Shown: positions 55,137 through 64,000 of the stretch, in pieces | How the letters are laid out: each line of letters begins with the position of its first letter | Numbering within the stretch: the stretch's first letter is position 1 | DNA from: Solen grandis | Lineage: Eukaryota > Mollusca > Bivalvia > Adapedonta > Solenidae | Reading direction: 5' to 3' | NCBI GenBank assembly: GCA_021229015.1 | Contig: CM037782.1 | Span: 38,774,316 to 38,838,315, forward strand | DNA: 64,000 bases | The notes under the pieces: model-generated | Databases searched by the model: none | Seen by the model: the letters and a program-made list of their open reading frames with translations, nothing else | What the model was told of the DNA's origin: nothing | Position numbers and translations under genes: made by a program

Positions 55137-55389
55137 TCATGTAATATCATTTGGAATATAAGAGCAGGGTTTATCATAAACTTTATGAAACCAGTTGTCA
55201 CACTTTGAACACATTATCATATCATCAAGATATTCTGGTAAACTGCATGAACAATAGTTATATATAGTAATAATCTTTTCTTTCCTCTTTTGACGCAAAA
55301 CCATTTTTTTGTTTGTTGTTGGAAACTCAGACATGTTCTTATTTTCTAAGCACTGGTGGAGATGACTTCTCATTTGTAACACATCATAT
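55137..55389 (-). pseudogene. PHD-like finger at the C-terminus
   Basis: YCSCSLPEYLDDMIMCSKC and DNWFHKVYDKPC follow the PHD order CxC...CxxC...WxHxxC, but Tyr stands where the Cys after His is expected and no final CxxC pair precedes the stop. PHD fingers read histone tails; this one would be incomplete. Confidence 0.55.
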
Positions 55390-55571
55390 ACCTTATCAAA
55401 GTTAATTAAACCAGTGTGGCAAAAAGAAATTTGGTGGGCTATTGCAAATAATCCACAGTTTACATTGCCAACTTGTTTTTGTGTTTCTGGGCAAATAATC
55501 TCAATGCTCTTTTTCCCCTTGCCATAAATTAAAGCTGAATTTTTAGTCCATTTAGTATCATACTTGAGTCA
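55390..55571 (-). pseudogene. Ulp1-like protease, C-terminal half with catalytic Cys
   Basis: KSIEIICPETQKQVGNVNCG and LFAIAHQISFC: the QxxxxxCGLFA block holds the nucleophilic Cys. It continues the half at 56298 once the intervening non-LTR copy is set aside. Confidence 0.65.
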
Positions 55572-55581
55572 GACCGGTCAA

Positions 55582-56129
55582 GATATTTTAATTAAACATC
55601 ACGACCTATCTTTTTCGAAACAAATTATATTCTGTTGGGTTCCCAGTCATATGGGAATTCGAGGTAATGAGAGAGCTGATCGTGCTGCTAAGGCAGTCTC
55701 CGATTTAAACGAGGCTGATATAAAAATTCCATTTACAGATTTGAAATCTTCCGTAAATAAATAGATCTTTTCAAAATGGCAATCTAGTTGGGACAATGCT
55801 CAGTTTAATAAGTTACATTCTATTCAACCATCCTTAGTTTTTGGTATCCATCTTCCCGCGCTGTGCGTAGGAAGGAATGTGTTATCAATCGTCGCATAGG
55901 ACATACTCGCTTGACTCACTCCTATCTTTTAAATCGAGAAGAACAACATATATGCATTCCTTGCCAGGAACCGTATACTATCAAACATATTTTAGTCGAC
56001 TGTATTGATTTAAGTCTTATTAGAACTTACTTTTTTAATGTGGCATCTATGTTAGACCTTTTTAATGCTGTTTCTGTTGATACTTTGATCGCTTTTATTA
56101 AAGACGTTGGTATATATAACAAGCTTTGA
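55582..56129 (+). pseudogene. Nimb-like ORF2, RNase H end and C-terminus
   Basis: Two open pieces (55564-55764 and 55863-56129) separated by a stop and frameshift at about 55762. The natural stop at 56127 matches that of the 32403 copy. Confidence 0.75.
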
Positions 56130-56286
56130 TTTTACATAAGTGATATATTAACGTGTTTACTCTCCTGTTGTGCGGGATTCACTTGTGTATAGTTTTGTGA
56201 CTTATCGCAATTTTAAGCGTTTTTAGACACCATATGACGTCTTTCGACTGTTGAGGTGTCTTTAAATCAATATTCTATTCTATTCT
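55582..56286 (+). mobile_element. 5'-truncated Nimb-like retrotransposon copy with target duplication
   Basis: The 11-bp sequence AGACCGGTCAA stands on both sides (55571-55581 and 56287-56297). The insert holds RNase H FCWVPSHMGIRGNERADRA, then RRKECVINRRIGHTRLTHSY and the C-terminal CIPCQEPYTIKHILVDC segment, a short 3' UTR, and a TATTC-repeat end (56272-56286). It is closely related to the minus-strand copy at 32246-36430. Target-primed insertion with 5' truncation explains its form. Confidence 0.85.
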
Positions 56287-56297
56287 AGACCGGTCAA

Positions 56298-56870
56298 TAC
56301 CTAAACTATCAGATATTTAAGCCCATTTTTATCTAAAAATGACACAACCCAATGGTCCTTGTGTGTATGATGTACCTGACATGCAGATGCCTCAATTGGC
56401 TCCATCACATTACCTAGCTGCCATCGGCCAAGACTGTCACTGAAATGAGGCACTAAAACCATTGATTTTATAAACTGCTCCCGAAGTATTATATTCACTG
56501 CCTTAATATGATTTGATGAAAGTTTTTTTATCTTTTAAAGTATCGTTTTGGTCATTATCATACAGGTACAAATCTTTCTGCCAAATTTCCCCTTTTACTA
56601 TTTGTTCAGTGTCTAATCTTAAACAGTCATGAATAGAAATAAGATCTTTTATGTGCTGTCATTAGTACAAAAGCGTAGTTTTTTTTTTTTGAATTATTAC
56701 TAGAGTTATCACTGGTGTTTAGTTTTCTCTTCAATATAGACCTTGGAGTTGACAAATTACTAAATTCAGGCAAAAAACTGGAATAAGAATCATCCTCATC
56801 CTCAATTTTTTCAAGTTTCATTTTTTGAGACAGAATCTGGGGCTGGATTAATTATGTTTTCATCTAAGTC
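56298..56870 (-). pseudogene. Ulp1-like cysteine protease, N-terminal half with catalytic His
   Basis: After frame changes: ISIHDCLRLDTEQIVKGEIW, SSNHIKAVNIILREQF and KDHWVVSFLDKNG. The N[DN]xHIxAxNxLLxxQF block and HWVxxS, with the catalytic His, are the Ulp1/SENP (peptidase C48) pattern found in KI-MULE and other transposon proteins. The domain is cut at 56297 by a non-LTR copy. Confidence 0.65.
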
Positions 56871-56874
56871 AATA

Positions 56875-57136
56875 TCACCAATTCTTGGTCTTTTTCTTCC
56901 TAGTCTTTTTTTGATTATTTTTTCTGCTGTTTTTTCTAAGCTTTGATAAGTTAATTAAGCGTTTTGACTTTTCCTTTGTTGGCATGCCTATACTTTTCAT
57001 TGCAGCTAAAATGTGGTAGCACCTACTTGTGGATGGGCATTGGCAAGATTCTTGGGGAAATAATGTTACTGCATATAATTTATTTTTTGTCCCCCGCACC
57101 ATGAATGCCCCAGCTTCCGACAGTTCATACTTGCAT
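56875..57136 (-). pseudogene. SWIM zinc finger following the transposase
   Basis: SCQCPSTSRCYHILAAM is a CxCx(n)CxH SWIM finger, the usual partner downstream of MULE domains. A Lys-rich tail follows, then another frame break near 56930. Confidence 0.8.
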
Positions 57137-58386
57137 CTAACTTTTTTTGTCTTGTTTTAGTTTTGACTGTAAAAGCATAATTACTTCATCTGGATGACAC
57201 ACACTGTTCAGAGTCACAAGTTCAGGATCAATTGCCATGCTTTCATATTTTTTCTTTAACTTATAATCTCCTTTATTACAAAGACCCTTTAAGATATTAT
57301 TGATGTCAATGTTCTGGAAGTAATAAAAATACAACACAATAGAGTCAATGGCCCTCTCTTTGAAATCTAATAGCCTTTTAATTCTTGCATTGCTAGATTC
57401 TGAAGCGTTATTTGTTACTCCTGAGTATGGATTGTACATATCAAATTTATCAATATTCCACTTAGCAGCTGACGTTTTAAACAAGGTATCTAAATGTTTA
57501 TCAAAATGTTCTACAAATGCTTCAGACCAAATATTTCTATACCCAGTTTCTGTATTGAGGAGTTTATTGTAATTTTCTTCATTTTCACTTTCAAGAAGTG
57601 TTTTTATCTGTTTAATATAAATTTGAATATTTTCATTGACTTCACCTTTTTTTCTTAACCAGTCTTTGATGTCTCGAATAATATGATTCCAGCAAATTAA
57701 ATTAGTCATGTTTGGAAAAACTGATGAAATAGCATTCAAAAGGCCTTGCTCTCTGTCAGTCACGATAGGGATGTTAGACTTTGACAATTTTGGAATTTTA
57801 TCTTTGATGTATTGGAAAAATGCTTCATGAACCTTTTGGTACTTCCTTTCATGGATTATATGTGCCAAAGGTATGACAGGATTTTCTCTGAACATAAAAT
57901 GTTGATATGACAATGTTGACACATAAAACTCCCCAAGGTTAAATGTAGTGTCATAAAATAAACATAAGTTTTCATCTGTTTTAAGCTGCATAACTTTTTG
58001 CATTTGTTCAAAACCTTCTGGTAATCCTATAATGACATGCAGGTCTGGGGCAATTTTTATATCAGATATATAATCCTCTAAATGATAATACAGTTCTGTT
58101 AAATTATAAAGAGAATCATGGCTGATCTTTTTAGATGACCTAGTTGCTGCTTGAATATTCTTTACCTGTCGCACATTACGAAGAGAAGAGAATCCTATTT
58201 CACTAACTGAAGCACTGATATTTGAGTTAATTTTATTATGAACTTGAACAGGTTTAAACTCGTCTTCTTGTTTTACTGCTTCTAGAACAGATTTTTTTGT
58301 TGGCACAAAGGGGGCATTTGACTTACTATTACCATGGGGCATATTTGTATACACTGTTTCATCACCAATATAGATGATAACTGTAT
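57137..58386 (-). pseudogene. MULE transposase domain
   Basis: An open stretch of 405 codons from the ATG at 58354, in frame up to about 58386. LCLFYDTTFNLGEFYVS supplies the first catalytic Asp, PIVTDREQGLLNAI the second, ICWNHIIRDIKDWLR the C/H pair between, and NNASESSNARIKRLL the Glu. These are the DDE signatures of Mutator-like transposases. The frame ends at a TAG produced by an A7 run; the next frame continues with KVRCKYELSEAG. Confidence 0.8.
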
Positions 58387-59184
58387 AATTTTCAGTTCAT
58401 CTGACTTTTCAAAATGAAAAACATTTTTTTGGAATTTTTCATTTGCAGTTTTTCCATCTAAGATTTTAAAGAATTTTTTTATAACTATTACCTCCTGTCC
58501 TTCATAATTAACTGGTTTACGTTTTGTTCCATAATGTCGCCACCTATACCCATCGCTTTTCCAATCATTTTGCTTCATCTTATCCATTCCACTACTAAAT
58601 ATAAAATGAGTATTACCCTTAGGCTGGAAGGGGATTGTATTAGTTACTTTGTCTCGATTTTCAATTAAAAATTCAATTGCATTTAGGTATGTCAGATTTT
58701 GTAAATTACTTCTGTTATCCTCAATTTCATTTAAATTTTCATCTACACTTTCAGAAGGACCACCACCAACTAAACAATGCCTGTCACAACTAAGTATAAA
58801 CTTTGTTTTAAGTTCAACTAAAAAAACATTTTTAGACTTCCTGGTCTTTATTTTTGACATTGTCTCCCTCTGTATACCTGTCATTTTCTGTGTCCTGGTC
58901 TTCTTCTGGGTCTTGGTCTGTTGCTGTTTCCTCATTTGTTTGTCTGACTGGATCCCTATTTGTGACCTACCGGAGGTCTCTTTCTTTGTCTTGTTTTCCT
59001 TCTGTGTCCTGGTTTCCTTGTTCTGCATGTGGGTCCCTTGTGTCCGTCTCCCTTTTCTGTGTCCCTTCTGTGTCCGTTCCTCTATCGCTGGGTCCCTCTG
59101 TGTCCCGTCTCCCGTTTTGATTGGTCCCCTGTGTCCGGTCTCTCGTTCTGCATCTGGGTCCTCCTCTGTGTCTGTTCTTCTCAT
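58384..59184 (-). pseudogene. N-terminal part: charged repeat plus CARF-like DNA-binding segment
   Basis: The first half is a run of RTQ, GHR, EGT, KKE-type residues encoded by a minisatellite. The second half has SDGYRWRHYGTKRKPVNYEG and, after a one-base deletion near 58385, YIGDETVYTNMPHGN. The WxxDxYRWxxYG and GDExxxxxPHGN patterns recall the DNA-binding region of calcium-responsive transcription factor (CARF), often found ahead of MULE domains in invertebrate proteins. Family assignment is from memory and moderately sure. Confidence 0.5.
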
Positions 59185-59640
59185 ACTGCGCCTGTCCCCT
59201 TTTGCGTCTTGGTCCCCCTCTGTGTCCCGGTCTCCTCGTTCTGCATCTGGGTCCTCCTCTGTGTCCTGTTCTTCTCATACTGCGCCTGGGTCCCCCTAGC
59301 TGTCCTGGCCTCCTTCTGCATCTGTGTCATGGTTTCTGTTCTTCTTTGTTCCTTTGTGTTCTGGTTCTTCTGATCTGGTCCCTCTTTCTGTGTTGCTTTT
59401 CTCTTCTGTTTCCTGGTCTCCTGTGTTTGTTCTGGTTCCTGTCCTTCTGTTTTGGGCTTTGTTCCTGGATCTGGTCTGTCTCTGTTCCTGTTCTTCTTTC
59501 TCTTTTCTGGTGTCCTCTGTTTTGGTCTCTATCCTTCCTCTGTGTCCTGGTGTCCTGATGTGTCTTGGTCTCCTGAGTGCTGGTCCTCTCTTCTTTCTTG
59601 TCAGTTTGCCCTTTTTCTATGATCCATTGTCTCTCCTTCA
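58870..59640 (-). repeat. Degenerate purine/pyrimidine-asymmetric minisatellite
   Basis: TGTGTCCTGGTCTCCT-like phrases of 12-15 bp recur throughout on the plus strand, for example TCTGCATCTGGGTCCTCCTCTG at two places cut short here (59147, 59237). The plus strand is T/C/G with almost no A. Frames on both strands are open as a result: plus strand gives Ser/Cys/Pro-rich, minus strand Arg/Gln/Thr-rich. Only the minus frame joins recognisable domains. Confidence 0.7.
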
Positions 59641-61989
59641 TTCCTGTGTCTGCTTTGTCTCCTTCACTGGTCTGGTTTGTGGACACTGGTGTTGAGCGTG
59701 ATATCTGTAACTTGATGTAGTTGTTTTGATTTTGACATTGCAAATATGTTGCTCTATGCAGCTGCTAAGTAGCTCAGTTCCCTTGAAACTGAGATGTAGC
59801 CCATCTCTACTGAGCATCTCTCTGTTAATACCTGAAAAAAAATATAATTTTTTGTTTTTACATGTGAATCTACTTGAAGAACATGCAACATTTAAAGGAT
59901 AATTAACCAATATTTGAGCATACAAGCATTTTTGTTTAAAATACTTGTCTATTAAGCATAATGGAAATATATACATTAAATTTTTAGTAGTATCTTGTTG
60001 GTTTGTTGGGTTTAACATCCCATTGACTGTATTTCAGTCATTTGGAGACAAAGTCTACTTGAGACAGATAGTGCTGCCACACTGCAGTTTCACACCGTAG
60101 ATATGTGGAATGCTACCACAACCAGTCACATTATCCTGACACAGGGCCAACCAGTTCTAGAACTACCCTTACATGCTGAGTGCCAAGCAAGGAAGCAATA
60201 CCAGTTAGTATGTCGTGGCCGGCGATCAAACACACAACCTCTTGCTCTAACCACTTGGCTTCTGGGGAAAGTTATTTTGTCAACAAACATGCTTTTTTAA
60301 TTAGGATGATTTTAAAATGGTTCTTTGGCTAATAGTGAATATTAACATATATTCTGTGTAATTATTTTAAGACTGAGTTGCCAATGGACAATGTGTAGAA
60401 GATCTGAAAATTCTGCATACCATGTTTCGTATTAAAGCCTGGTATAGGCAGAAAGTTGAACCATGGAACCAAAGTCTGTACTTCTGCAAGGGTGTCGTTG
60501 ACAGTAGCAGCTGTGCTGTTGAATTTGTCCAGGAAGTTTGCACTATGATGCATGGAATTGTTGAAGCTGTTCTGTGCCCTTGGCAGAATGCTGCATACTG
60601 TGACTGTGGCACTGGAATCAATGGAATAGAATAAGTTAGCAGTATCTTAAACTTTACATTGTACATTTTTACTGGGGTTGAATGGAGTTACAATATATGT
60701 ATATCATGTATTGTCATTTGTAACAAAATTTTTAAGCAGAGAGTTGACAGCGATGTGTTAATGTTATTATTATAGCTTTCCACAAACCTTTAATTATATA
60801 CAATCGTCAATGACGTCATATTTGACATCAGCTTCAAACATTTGTTTGTGCTCTAGAACCTTTATTTCTGGTCAGATTATCTTTTTCACAGAGGATGTAT
60901 GTTATGATGTTGTTGCGCACCTTGCTATTCAAATTCCCAAATTAGAAAAAAAAATAATAGCAAAACCGTGTTTCCAACTTTGGTCCTAAAAATAATTTAA
61001 CCTTACAAAGCTCCCTGATGCGTTAGAAGCATGAAAATTAGACATCATATTGTAGCAGGTCTATACAATACCTTTAGATAGATAAAAATATTTCTGTCTC
61101 GGACAAATTAATAGCATATGAAACTATTTGATTTTGAGTACAATGAACACAAATTCTATTTTCCAAAGTAATATTATTTTTTTTTTATTTTTTAATTAAA
61201 ATCTTTTAAAACATTTTGTATTTTGTGACATTCCAAGCCTCCTTCCTTAGCTTATTTTAACTGTAATATTTTTGCCTACTTGGTTTGTTTATGTCACATT
61301 TCTGTTTCTGATTTGAATTTTGTATCATTTACATTTTAAATATTAAAGTTTGATAAAAATTCTTTATGCAATTTACTGTTTATGATAGTGATGATTGAAA
61401 TGTTAAATCTTCAGTGATAAAGCAAATTTATTCCAGACATTTATTAAATGATATATTCAATCCCTTTGAATTAAGCCAACAGAAGGTCATTTGTAATCGT
61501 TTGTAATTTTTGTAGATATGTTCAGCCCCTTGGAGTTTTCCTTTCCAAAGACCTATAATAACAAAGATTGGCAAGTAGTCAAAATTACTAACACGACAGA
61601 TTTTCAGATCTCTGCAAATTTCTGCAATGACATATGAAAGTAACTCATATCTTGCAATAGAACAATACAAACCTTCATAATGATATAAAATTAAAATTTT
61701 AAAAATTTTTTTTGTTACCTTTGAATTTAATTTTGTGCTAGAAAATGTTATTTTAAAGAGAGTTATGTTTTTTCTCTGTGATTTTCCCATATATTTTAGA
61801 CAGTTTGCAAAATTCAGTGACCTGCCGTGTGACAAAATAATATTTCCCTCTGTCTTTTACAAGAGTCTTTGTCTTTTCTTACCTTTGATTAACTTCATGT
61901 ATCTTCTCACACAGTTTTTGAAGATCAGATAAAACCTCCCCATGTGTCCTTTTAGGAAGATCATTTGCACCGGCAACAATAGCAACCAA
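59638..61989 (-). CDS. SGNH-hydrolase-like protein, last three exons (5' end not found)
   Basis: Exons in transcript order: 61883-61989, 60421-60611, 59638-59831, with good AG/GT borders and consistent phases (2, then 1). Exon 1 reads LVAIVAGANDLPKR, SGNH block III (GxND). Exon 2 starts ATVTVCSILPRAQN, the VxSIxPR strand-loop. Exon 3 has GINREMLSRDGLHLSFKGT, block V with the catalytic DxxH. The block I GDS serine must lie in unseen upstream exons. The stop (TGA, 59638) falls at the edge of the Arg-rich minisatellite. SGNH enzymes are esterases or lipases; such domains also occur in some retroelement ORF1s, but spliced exons argue for a gene. It lies on the same strand just upstream of the MULE ORF. 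Confidence 0.65.
60003..60265 (-). repeat. tRNA-derived SINE, family 2 (copy 4), in SGNH intron
   Basis: The inverse of the 16576 copy: GTTTGTTGGGTTTAACATCCC, ACTGTATTTCAGTCATTTGG, GTCTACTTGAGACAG, CAGTCACATTATCCTGACAC. Between SGNH exons 2 and 3. Confidence 0.65.
60660..61880. other. SGNH intron sequence, nothing further recognised
   Basis: A 135-codon minus ORF (61428-61835) has no family features and no splice context linking it to the flanking exons. Confidence 0.45.
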
Positions 61990-62012
61990 CTAAAATGAAA
62001 AAAAAAATAAAA

Positions 62013-62049
62013 ATATATATATATATATATAACCAACTAAAATAAAATA

Positions 62050-62105
<56 letters not shown>
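62013..62105. repeat. Two TA microsatellites in a 47-bp duplication
   Basis: AACCAACTAAAAT, an A-rich stretch and (AT)n occur twice (from 61984 and 62031), the second with about 26 AT units. On the minus strand this duplicates the 3' splice site of the SGNH exon at 61989, so a decoy TTTTAG/TTGGTT lies 47 bp upstream. Confidence 0.8.
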
Positions 62106-62108
<3 letters not shown>

Positions 62109-62109
62109 T

Positions 62110-63030
62110 AGTTTAGTTGGGTTTAGTTCTCAAAAAAAAGTAGAGCTTTCAGGCATTCATATATTCATATTGAAGCCCCCTTCCCTTCCCCCCACCCCCA
62201 TAAGAGAAGAATGTCACCCTACTGGGAGTTCACAGTGGGGACCCACCTTTGGTGAAATTTAGACCATTGTAAATATAAGGAAAACATTTTAAAATAACAT
62301 TTTTATATTGCACCATTTTGCATTGTGTAACATTATTATTTACTTTATATAAAATATGCTGAAAATATTAGTGTCTCATGTAAAAGCAGTATTTATAATT
62401 ATTAATGTTTGTTTCCTAAAACATTTCAGGCTATGTGTCTATATTATGTGACCCTTCCCACCCCACGCTAAAGCCATTTCAGCTTCCTGCTGGGTCCAGC
62501 CAGATAAGACCTAAGTACCCAGCTGGGTGCCACATATCAATATTCCATGCCATTATTTATTTTTATGACCATGACAATACATTTAACTATGTTCATATTA
62601 CCAAAACCAGCTCGTACCATTTTATTTTGCTTCACATTCCTACTGTTGGTTGTATACATGTCATACTAACTTTAAATTTGATTTGAAAATAAGAATTTTT
62701 CTGGACGGTATTCTGTAAGTACTGTTTATATAGTAATGTTCTTAAGTCATGTCATGTGAATATAGTAATGTCTAATTCAAATGGGTTTTCACTTCCATTG
62801 GCGCATTTGCAAATTGGTATTGCAGTCGAACGTAAAAGCTGTGATTGAAATTATCTTCAGAAAGTGATAAATTTCTATATGATTTATTTTTGGGCTTCAA
62901 ATATGTGTTTGTTGAAACAGTTATTCATGAGATTAATAATGTTTAATAAGTAAGTAATAGTCAGAGTAGACGTTTGTATTTTAATGGTGATGATACATAT
63001 AGATCATGACCGCTGCGAATGTATGATGTA
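62110..63030. other. AT-rich sequence without recognised features
   Basis: An open frame of 83 codons (62435-62686) has no family resemblance. The missing 5' SGNH exons were sought here on the minus strand and not found. Confidence 0.4.
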
Positions 63031-63036
63031 TTGCAG

Positions 63037-64000
63037 GATGACTGCGAGGATGAGATGGAATGCACCAGTGCAAGTTCATCATCATCCTCAAGGTCAAGAT
63101 CTCCAGTTGTAGCACCTTTAGATCTTTCATATTCATTATCTGTCGTTCTCTCTTAAACCATGGAAAACAAAATTATACAATGGAATTGTAGAGGTCTGAA
63201 AGCTAATTACAATGAATTATCGTTATTTTTATCTTCACAATCTCCAGTTGTAGTCTGTCTTCAAGAAATATTTTTAGGAATTATACTATGATACTTTCAA
63301 ACACTTGTGATAGGGCCGCTAGCGGTTCATCAATTTTAATCCGAAGTAATATTCCTCATAGTAAAGTTCATCTGAATACACAACTACAGGCTGTGGCACT
63401 CAGTGTAACTTTGAACAGAGTGATCACAGTTTGCTCTATTTATATACCAGCAAGTTCTACTTTGAATCCTAGGGATTTAGAAAATCTTATATATCAACTT
63501 CCTGCACCTTATTTACTTTTAGGTGACTTAAAAGGCCATAATACATTATGGGGTTGTATCGATTTTAATGAGAAAGGTAAAATTGCAGAAGATTTTATCA
63601 ACAAAAACGATCTATGTATTCTAAATAATAAATCTCATATTTACCTTCATCCTGCAACTATCCGACTTTATATTTAGACTACGACTGGAGTGTGCATGAC
63701 GATTTGTGTGGAACTAACATTAACTCTAGTATTGATGATACTCCACCACGTTGGAATTTTAAAAAAAGCTGATTTGGGTAAATTTCAGACTCTTTGTAAT
63801 AAAAGAGTTATTTTTTTTCAACTATTTTAGAATTTGATGACCCTATAGTCAAGTTCTCTTCTAAACTCCATTCCATTGCCGAACAATGTATACCTAAACA
63901 AAGGTTACAAATAAAAGCAGACCATGGTTTAATGACGAATGCAAAAAAGCCATTCATAAACGCAGAGCAGCTGTCCAAAGATTCAATGTAAGACCAACAA
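63037..64000 (+). mobile_element. Nimb-like retrotransposon, 5' part, running off the right edge
   Basis: The end of ORF1 (DDCEDEMECTSASSSSSSRS to SYSLSVVLS, stop 63153-63155) is followed 4 nt later by the ORF2 ATG (63160): ENKIIQWNCRGLKANYNEL and SPVVVCLQEI. The endonuclease continues at 63288-63677 with LLLGDLKGHNTLWGCIDF, FNE-type residues and NKSHIYLHPAT, then in another frame DYDWSVHDDLCG. Same order and wording as the 32246-36430 copy, in the opposite orientation. Confidence 0.8.
63288..63677 (+). pseudogene. Nimb-like ORF2 endonuclease piece
   Basis: It has SSILIRSNIPHSKVHL, TVCSIYIPASSTL and LLLGDLKGHNTLWG; the usual GDFN of AP-like endonucleases is GDLK here. A frameshift at about 63280 separates it from the N-terminus at 63160, and another at 63665 from the rest. 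Confidence 0.75.

Larger units (their letters stand above)
55137..59300 (-). pseudogene. Broken multi-domain ORF: CARF-like, MULE transposase, SWIM, Ulp1 protease, PHD-like
   Basis: Reading the minus strand from right to left: Arg/Gln/Thr-rich repeat (58870-59300), CARF-like DNA-binding segment (58390-58640), MULE transposase (57137-58386), SWIM finger (57000-57130), Ulp1-type cysteine protease (56298-56700 and 55390-55570), PHD-like finger (55137-55290). Frame changes fall at 58385, 57135, 56930, 56825 and 56685, mostly in A runs, plus a non-LTR insertion at 55582-56286. Without the breaks it would exceed 1,000 residues. It looks like a Mutator-like transposon protein or a host gene derived from one. 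Homopolymer indels could be decay or assembly error. Confidence 0.65.

Noticed and set aside
58649..59558. Plus-strand Ser/Cys/Pro-rich ORFs up to 216 codons
   Set aside because: They arise because the minisatellite almost lacks A on this strand; no domain joins them, whereas the minus frame leads into the CARF-like and MULE domains.
61428..61835. 135-codon minus ORF as an extra SGNH exon
   Set aside because: The phases of the exons at 61883 and 60421 already join perfectly, and the ORF shows no SGNH motif.

Overview
The window is eukaryotic, AT-rich and intron-rich, and most likely comes from a bivalve mollusc. The evidence for that is the host genes plus many short non-autonomous elements with tandem cores and ACGG-type microsatellites, the architecture described for bivalve 'pearl' elements. 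The assignment is inferred from sequence character; no species was identified.

Region 1 (1-26,000) holds two conserved host genes arranged head to head. SPEF2 (sperm flagellar protein 2, axonemal central-pair factor) runs on the minus strand from 11,175 off the left edge; eleven exons can be placed and their reading phases all agree. PPIE (cyclophilin 33, an RRM plus cyclophilin spliceosomal protein) runs on the plus strand from 11,727 to 25,999 in twelve exons, 304 residues, complete. The 551-bp gap between the two ATGs is a probable shared promoter with an RFX X-box-like site beside SPEF2. PPIE intron 8 has the hallmarks of a U12-type intron. The introns carry TIR elements, SINEs and pearl-like repeats.

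Region 2 (about 27,450-38,700) is a decayed Ty3/gypsy-like LTR retrotransposon on the plus strand: gag, protease, part of RT, integrase C-terminus, an extra ORF ending in a KCTD-like BTB/T1 segment, polypurine tract and a putative 3' LTR. It is broken by pearl-like repeats and by a near full-length minus-strand non-LTR element (I/Nimb-like: CCHC ORF1, then endonuclease, RT and RNase H). A 100-N assembly gap (27,347-27,446) sits at its 5' side.

Region 3 (about 39,300-48,280) is a second kind of non-LTR element whose endonuclease and RT have been cut into at least six pieces by later insertions. One insertion is a TIR element with a 5-bp target duplication that coding continuity confirms. Up to about 53,230 there follow more RT relics, SINEs and a large 319-bp tandem-core element.

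Region 4 (55,100-62,000, minus strand) holds a decayed multi-domain ORF: Arg/Gln-rich repeat, CARF-like DNA-binding segment, MULE transposase, SWIM finger, Ulp1-type cysteine protease and a PHD-like finger. A 5'-truncated non-LTR copy with an 11-bp target duplication splits the protease. Just upstream on the same strand lie three spliced exons of an SGNH-hydrolase-like protein. The right edge (63,037-64,000) is the 5' part of another Nimb-like copy.

Only SPEF2 and PPIE look like intact host genes. Everything from 27 kb onward is mainly nested mobile DNA, apart from the uncertain status of the SGNH exons.
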